From assembly GCA_032718475.1 (NCBI GenBank), contig JAUCBJ010002121.1, forward strand, positions 1 to 55,682: a stretch of 55,682 bases of DNA. The letters are read 5' to 3'. Source of the DNA: Nemertoderma westbladi. Its lineage: Eukaryota; Xenacoelomorpha; Nemertodermatida; Nemertodermatidae. Below the pieces are notes generated by a model. That model saw only the letters and a program-made list of their open reading frames with translations, was not told the origin of the DNA and did not search any database. Numbering within the stretch: position 1 is the first letter of the stretch; each line of letters opens with the position of its first letter. This document shows, piece after piece, positions 52,922 through 55,682 of the stretch. Position numbers and translations under genes: made by a program.

Positions 52922-54853
52922 TTATGGATTCTGGCGAATTTCAGTAGGCTTTCTGTAGGCTTTTTTCCAAATATGGTACAAACAAGCAGCAGAATGGAAG
53001 CGAAATAGAACTTGGAGTGGGCCGCATGTGTGAGACATAATTTTCCAGTTGCGTTCTTTAAAGAACGATATCTGCATGGGATTCACATCAGATATATTTA
53101 CTTCAAAGATACTCACACCCCAAAAGGCAACATTGGCCATAATTAAAAACATCACAGCTTGATGGCTGATTGAATCTGCATCAGAAGGTTTTCTTTGCAT
53201 TCCATCAAATATAAATGCTGTTTGAATTCCAGTTTCAAGAATAAACAATGGTCTTAGCAACCATGAAATTGATTCAGGCCCATTGTAGCCGCTTGACCAG
53301 AACGCGGCGACACTGCTGAATCCACCAGCAATGAACATCCCGAAGAGACCAACCTTCAGTATATTTCTATCCAAAGCATTATCCCCCTCTGTGGAAAAAT
53401 CGTTATGGTACAAATATCTCCATGCTAATAGTGTAGCAATAACCATAATAATTCCCAATGATGTTAATATTGATTCATACAGTGTCAATATTGATTGTTT
53501 ATTATTGTCTTTTACTTGTTTGTCTTTATTGTCTTGATTGTCTATTGATAGATAACAACCAATCATTATGATCATTATAAAGACTGATATAGCTCCAAAT
53601 ATAAATCCTGTTAGGGAGTGCTGAAATGTAAGTGCTGGGTTTACCTCTACTCTCTCCTCGACTAATGTGCCTCCCGGTTTATCATCCATTGCTTGCATCA
53701 TTGTAAACACAACAGAGGCAGCGACAACAGCATATTCAACGGTACAAACATACAAAAATGGCTTGAGAGATATAATAGTTCTACCGAGTTCAGTGTAATT
53801 AAAATCACATGAATGATTAGATGATACATTTCCTAAATATGGGCTCAAAATTTCCGACATTGTATAATCATCATTACCCAAGTCATCCCGAGCTTCTTCC
53901 ACCAGTAGATAAATCCAAATGTATAAATTAGTAGCTAGCATGTGAGCTAGGGCCATTCTGATAATCCATCGCCGCTTAGGTTGCAGGTAGTAGTTAGAAA
54001 TTCGCGCTATTAGGATGAACTGACTGGTGACAAAAACAATTTTTAGTGTGTATGCAACTGGTTCTGCTGCAGACGTACCACACCTTTTTTTAAATAGGAC
54101 ATATGCAGCTATTTGCAGTCCTGCATTCAGCATTCCAATGAATCCACATACACCACATGCTACTTGGTCGAAGCCGTTTACAATATGACCCTTTTTTTCG
54201 GATCTTTCTTCTTTCTTTAGCTTAATAATAATAATTGCAGAACATATCCCTAGTATGTATACAACAATAGCAGCTGCGTCAGTGTATGTAGGTATCCATT
54301 GAGGTTGAACCATTTGTGTTACTATGACAACAGTCCCAAAGACCACAACACCTAAAGAGTATTGCAACCCACATGAGCGACCACAGTTTCCAGTCTTTGG
54401 CGAAGCACTGTTTACATTATTCACAGCTGCTTGCTGATCAGTGTTGACACTACTAACAGGTGCTTGATGGACAGTGTTGACACTACTAACAGGTGCTTGA
54501 TGGACAGTGTTGACACTACTAACAGGTGCTTGAAGAACAGTGTTGGCACTACTACCAGCTGCTTGAGGAATAGTGTTGATATTGTTTGCAGCAAGTGTTT
54601 GAGGAACATTGTTGACACTACTTGTAGCAGCTTGAACATTGTTGACACTATTTGCAGCAGCTTGAACATTGTTGACACTATTTGTAGCAGCTTGAACATT
54701 GTTTACACTACTTGCACCAGCTTGAACATTGTTGACACTACTTGCAGCAGCTTGAAAATTGTTGACACTATTTGCAGCAGCTTGAACATTGTTGACACTA
54801 CTTGCAGCTGCTTGAACATTATCAATTAACAGAGGAGTATGCTCATCAGACAT
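52922..54853 (-). CDS. Otopetrin-like proton channel with N-terminal decapeptide repeats
   Basis: A 643-residue multi-pass membrane protein in one uninterrupted frame. The C-terminal two thirds have otopetrin hallmarks in order: a LMH-type helix HMLATNLYIWIYLLVEE (about 300-316), the YVCTVEYAVVAASVV helix (about 368), ALTFQHSLTGFIFG, IQTAFIFDG before the last pair, FLIMANVAFWGVSIFE (about 569-584), and the terminal VLFRFHSAACLYHIWKKAY (about 613-631). About twelve hydrophobic helices are visible from residue 165. Otopetrins are H+-selective channels of the plasma membrane or vesicles, used in acid sensing and biomineral formation. Residues 11-150 are repeats: seven NVQAAASSVN-type decapeptides, then TVHQAPVSSVN-type units. 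EHTPLL at residues 4-9 fits an acidic dileucine endosomal sorting signal. The absence of introns is notable, since vertebrate OTOP genes are multi-exon; it could be a retrocopy or a lineage-specific intronless paralogue. Confidence 0.9.
   Translation of the reverse strand: MSDEHTPLLIDNVQAAASSVNNVQAAANSVNNFQAAASSVNNVQAGASSVNNVQAATNSVNNVQAAANSVNNVQAATSSVNNVPQTLAANNINTIPQAAGSSANTVLQAPVSSVNTVHQAPVSSVNTVHQAPVSSVNTDQQAAVNNVNSASPKTGNCGRSCGLQYSLGVVVFGTVVIVTQMVQPQWIPTYTDAAAIVVYILGICSAIIIIKLKKEERSEKKGHIVNGFDQVACGVCGFIGMLNAGLQIAAYVLFKKRCGTSAAEPVAYTLKIVFVTSQFILIARISNYYLQPKRRWIIRMALAHMLATNLYIWIYLLVEEARDDLGNDDYTMSEILSPYLGNVSSNHSCDFNYTELGRTIISLKPFLYVCTVEYAVVAASVVFTMMQAMDDKPGGTLVEERVEVNPALTFQHSLTGFIFGAISVFIMIIMIGCYLSIDNQDNKDKQVKDNNKQSILTLYESILTSLGIIMVIATLLAWRYLYHNDFSTEGDNALDRNILKVGLFGMFIAGGFSSVAAFWSSGYNGPESISWLLRPLFILETGIQTAFIFDGMQRKPSDADSISHQAVMFLIMANVAFWGVSIFEVNISDVNPMQISFFKERNWKIMSHTCGPLQVLFRFHSAACLYHIWKKAYRKPTEIRQNP
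54405..54823 (-). repeat. 30-33-bp coding tandem repeats in the otopetrin N terminus
   Basis: On the plus strand GCAGCTTGAACATTGTTGAC-type units (30 bp) repeat seven times, and ACTACTAACAGGTGCTTGATG-type units (33 bp) four times. Two repeat classes, both in frame with the channel ORF, indicate expansion by unequal exchange or slippage. Confidence 0.92.
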
Positions 54854-55024
54854 TTTTTTTAAAGTAGAAGGCGAAGCGTGAACATATAATTATAATATTT
54901 GTTTAAGATATCAAATGAACTAAAAGAACATGAATATGAATAGAAAGGCAGGTGTGTAAAACAAAACAATACAGCAATTTAATAAGCAATTGGTATCCAA
55001 TTGCTGCATCACTGCTGTAATTAG

Positions 55025-55130
55025 CTATTTTTATACAATATATTTATATATATACATAAATATATACAATTTTTATATAATATATTTTATATATATATAT
55101 ATATATATACAATTTTTATATAATATAATA
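55025..55130. repeat. AT microsatellite region
   Basis: TATATATA runs and a repeated CAATTTTTATATAATATA motif (about 55068 and 55110). The remainder of the window to 55682 is AT-rich, with no gene seen. Confidence 0.85.
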
Positions 55131-55682
55131 TACACCTTTATTTATATTCCTCAGTTAATAAGTATTTAATTAAACTAAACATGTCAAATGTATCTCCAGC
55201 TGTTTAATAGGCCTACATGACATTATTGACAATGTCTTCCAAATTTAACCTATTCTTTGCTCATGTAAAAGATACATCAACTATTTAAAATGTCTCACTG
55301 AAGAACACTTTAAAATGGTGCTCCCTGGAGGGTGAATCAAATGGCACTTCCTGTAGACTCGACTGTGGGGAAATGGACTCCATGATTAAAAAAATAATTA
55401 TAAGAATCCTTCAATTGGAAGGATGGAAGTGGGTGGCCTACATGGATTGAAAAATTTGTCGAAAATAAATCACAAAGACATTTGATTGTGCCAGTAGTGA
55501 TAGATAATAAACCAGATTCGAAACCAGAACGGTTTCTATTTCGAAATTATGTTTATTACTGCTAATTAGTTAAAACAGCCACTTTTTGTAATTTCATACT
55601 TATCAATTTGTTTCCTCAGATCAGTTCACGATCAATGATAGTATAATAATGATATAATGATATATATTTATTTAGTATAATA

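Overview
The window is animal genomic DNA, almost certainly from a marine invertebrate. It holds one host gene candidate, an otopetrin-type proton channel, in an AT-rich landscape full of transposable elements, satellites and short inverted-repeat elements. No bacterial-style operons, rRNA or complete tRNA genes are seen. The many BEL/Pao, Penelope and LINE relics and scattered TAGGCCTA-type strings fit an echinoderm or another deuterostome invertebrate, but that assignment is a weak inference.

Layout. 1-1.0 kb: 3' end of a LINE. 1.6-2.8 kb: truncated Penelope-like element with a GIY-YIG domain, flanked by two hammerhead-like motifs. 3.5-3.7 kb: retroelement zinc-binding remnant. 4.7-5.5 kb: TTAA-flanked inverted-repeat element. 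6.2-7.6 kb: 34-bp satellite with four-unit higher-order structure. 7.6-21.8 kb: a nearly complete 14.2-kb BEL/Pao LTR retrotransposon (BEL-1) inserted into that satellite with a 5-bp target duplication. 21.8-23.05 kb: satellite resumes and changes to 36-bp units. 23.1-26.8 kb: LINE fragments split by a 1.3-kb insertion, AT-rich DNA, a tRNA-like SINE and a short hairpin element. 26.8-39.7 kb: a second, more decayed BEL/Pao element (BEL-2). 39.7-44.2 kb: an endonuclease-type LINE relic with nested insertions. 45-52.3 kb: LINE fragments in opposing orientations, minisatellites and another inverted-repeat element. 52.9-54.9 kb: the otopetrin gene on the minus strand.

The main discovery candidate is that both BEL elements carry, between pol and the 3' LTR where an env would be expected, a long extra ORF of the same kind. 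Its N-terminal half shows motifs of a DEDDy 3'-5' exonuclease (RNase D/WRN/EXD1-like): DxEG, a [KT][IV]GxxI..D block, DxQ and YxxxE. Its C-terminal half has CCHC-type zinc knuckles and ends in a basic tail. In BEL-2 the first 772 codons are open; in BEL-1 the same architecture runs through three in-frame stops, two of which look like CGA to TGA decay. Two diverged elements sharing this gene in the same place suggests a stable accessory module, perhaps for RNA processing or replication fidelity. To my knowledge this is not a described BEL/Pao component.

The two BEL elements share other design features: a hairpin directly before the polypurine tract, direct repeats between pol and the extra ORF, and a charged coiled-coil gag. 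The BEL-1 LTRs are about 99% alike by eye, and nearly all their differences are CpG losses in the 5' copy.
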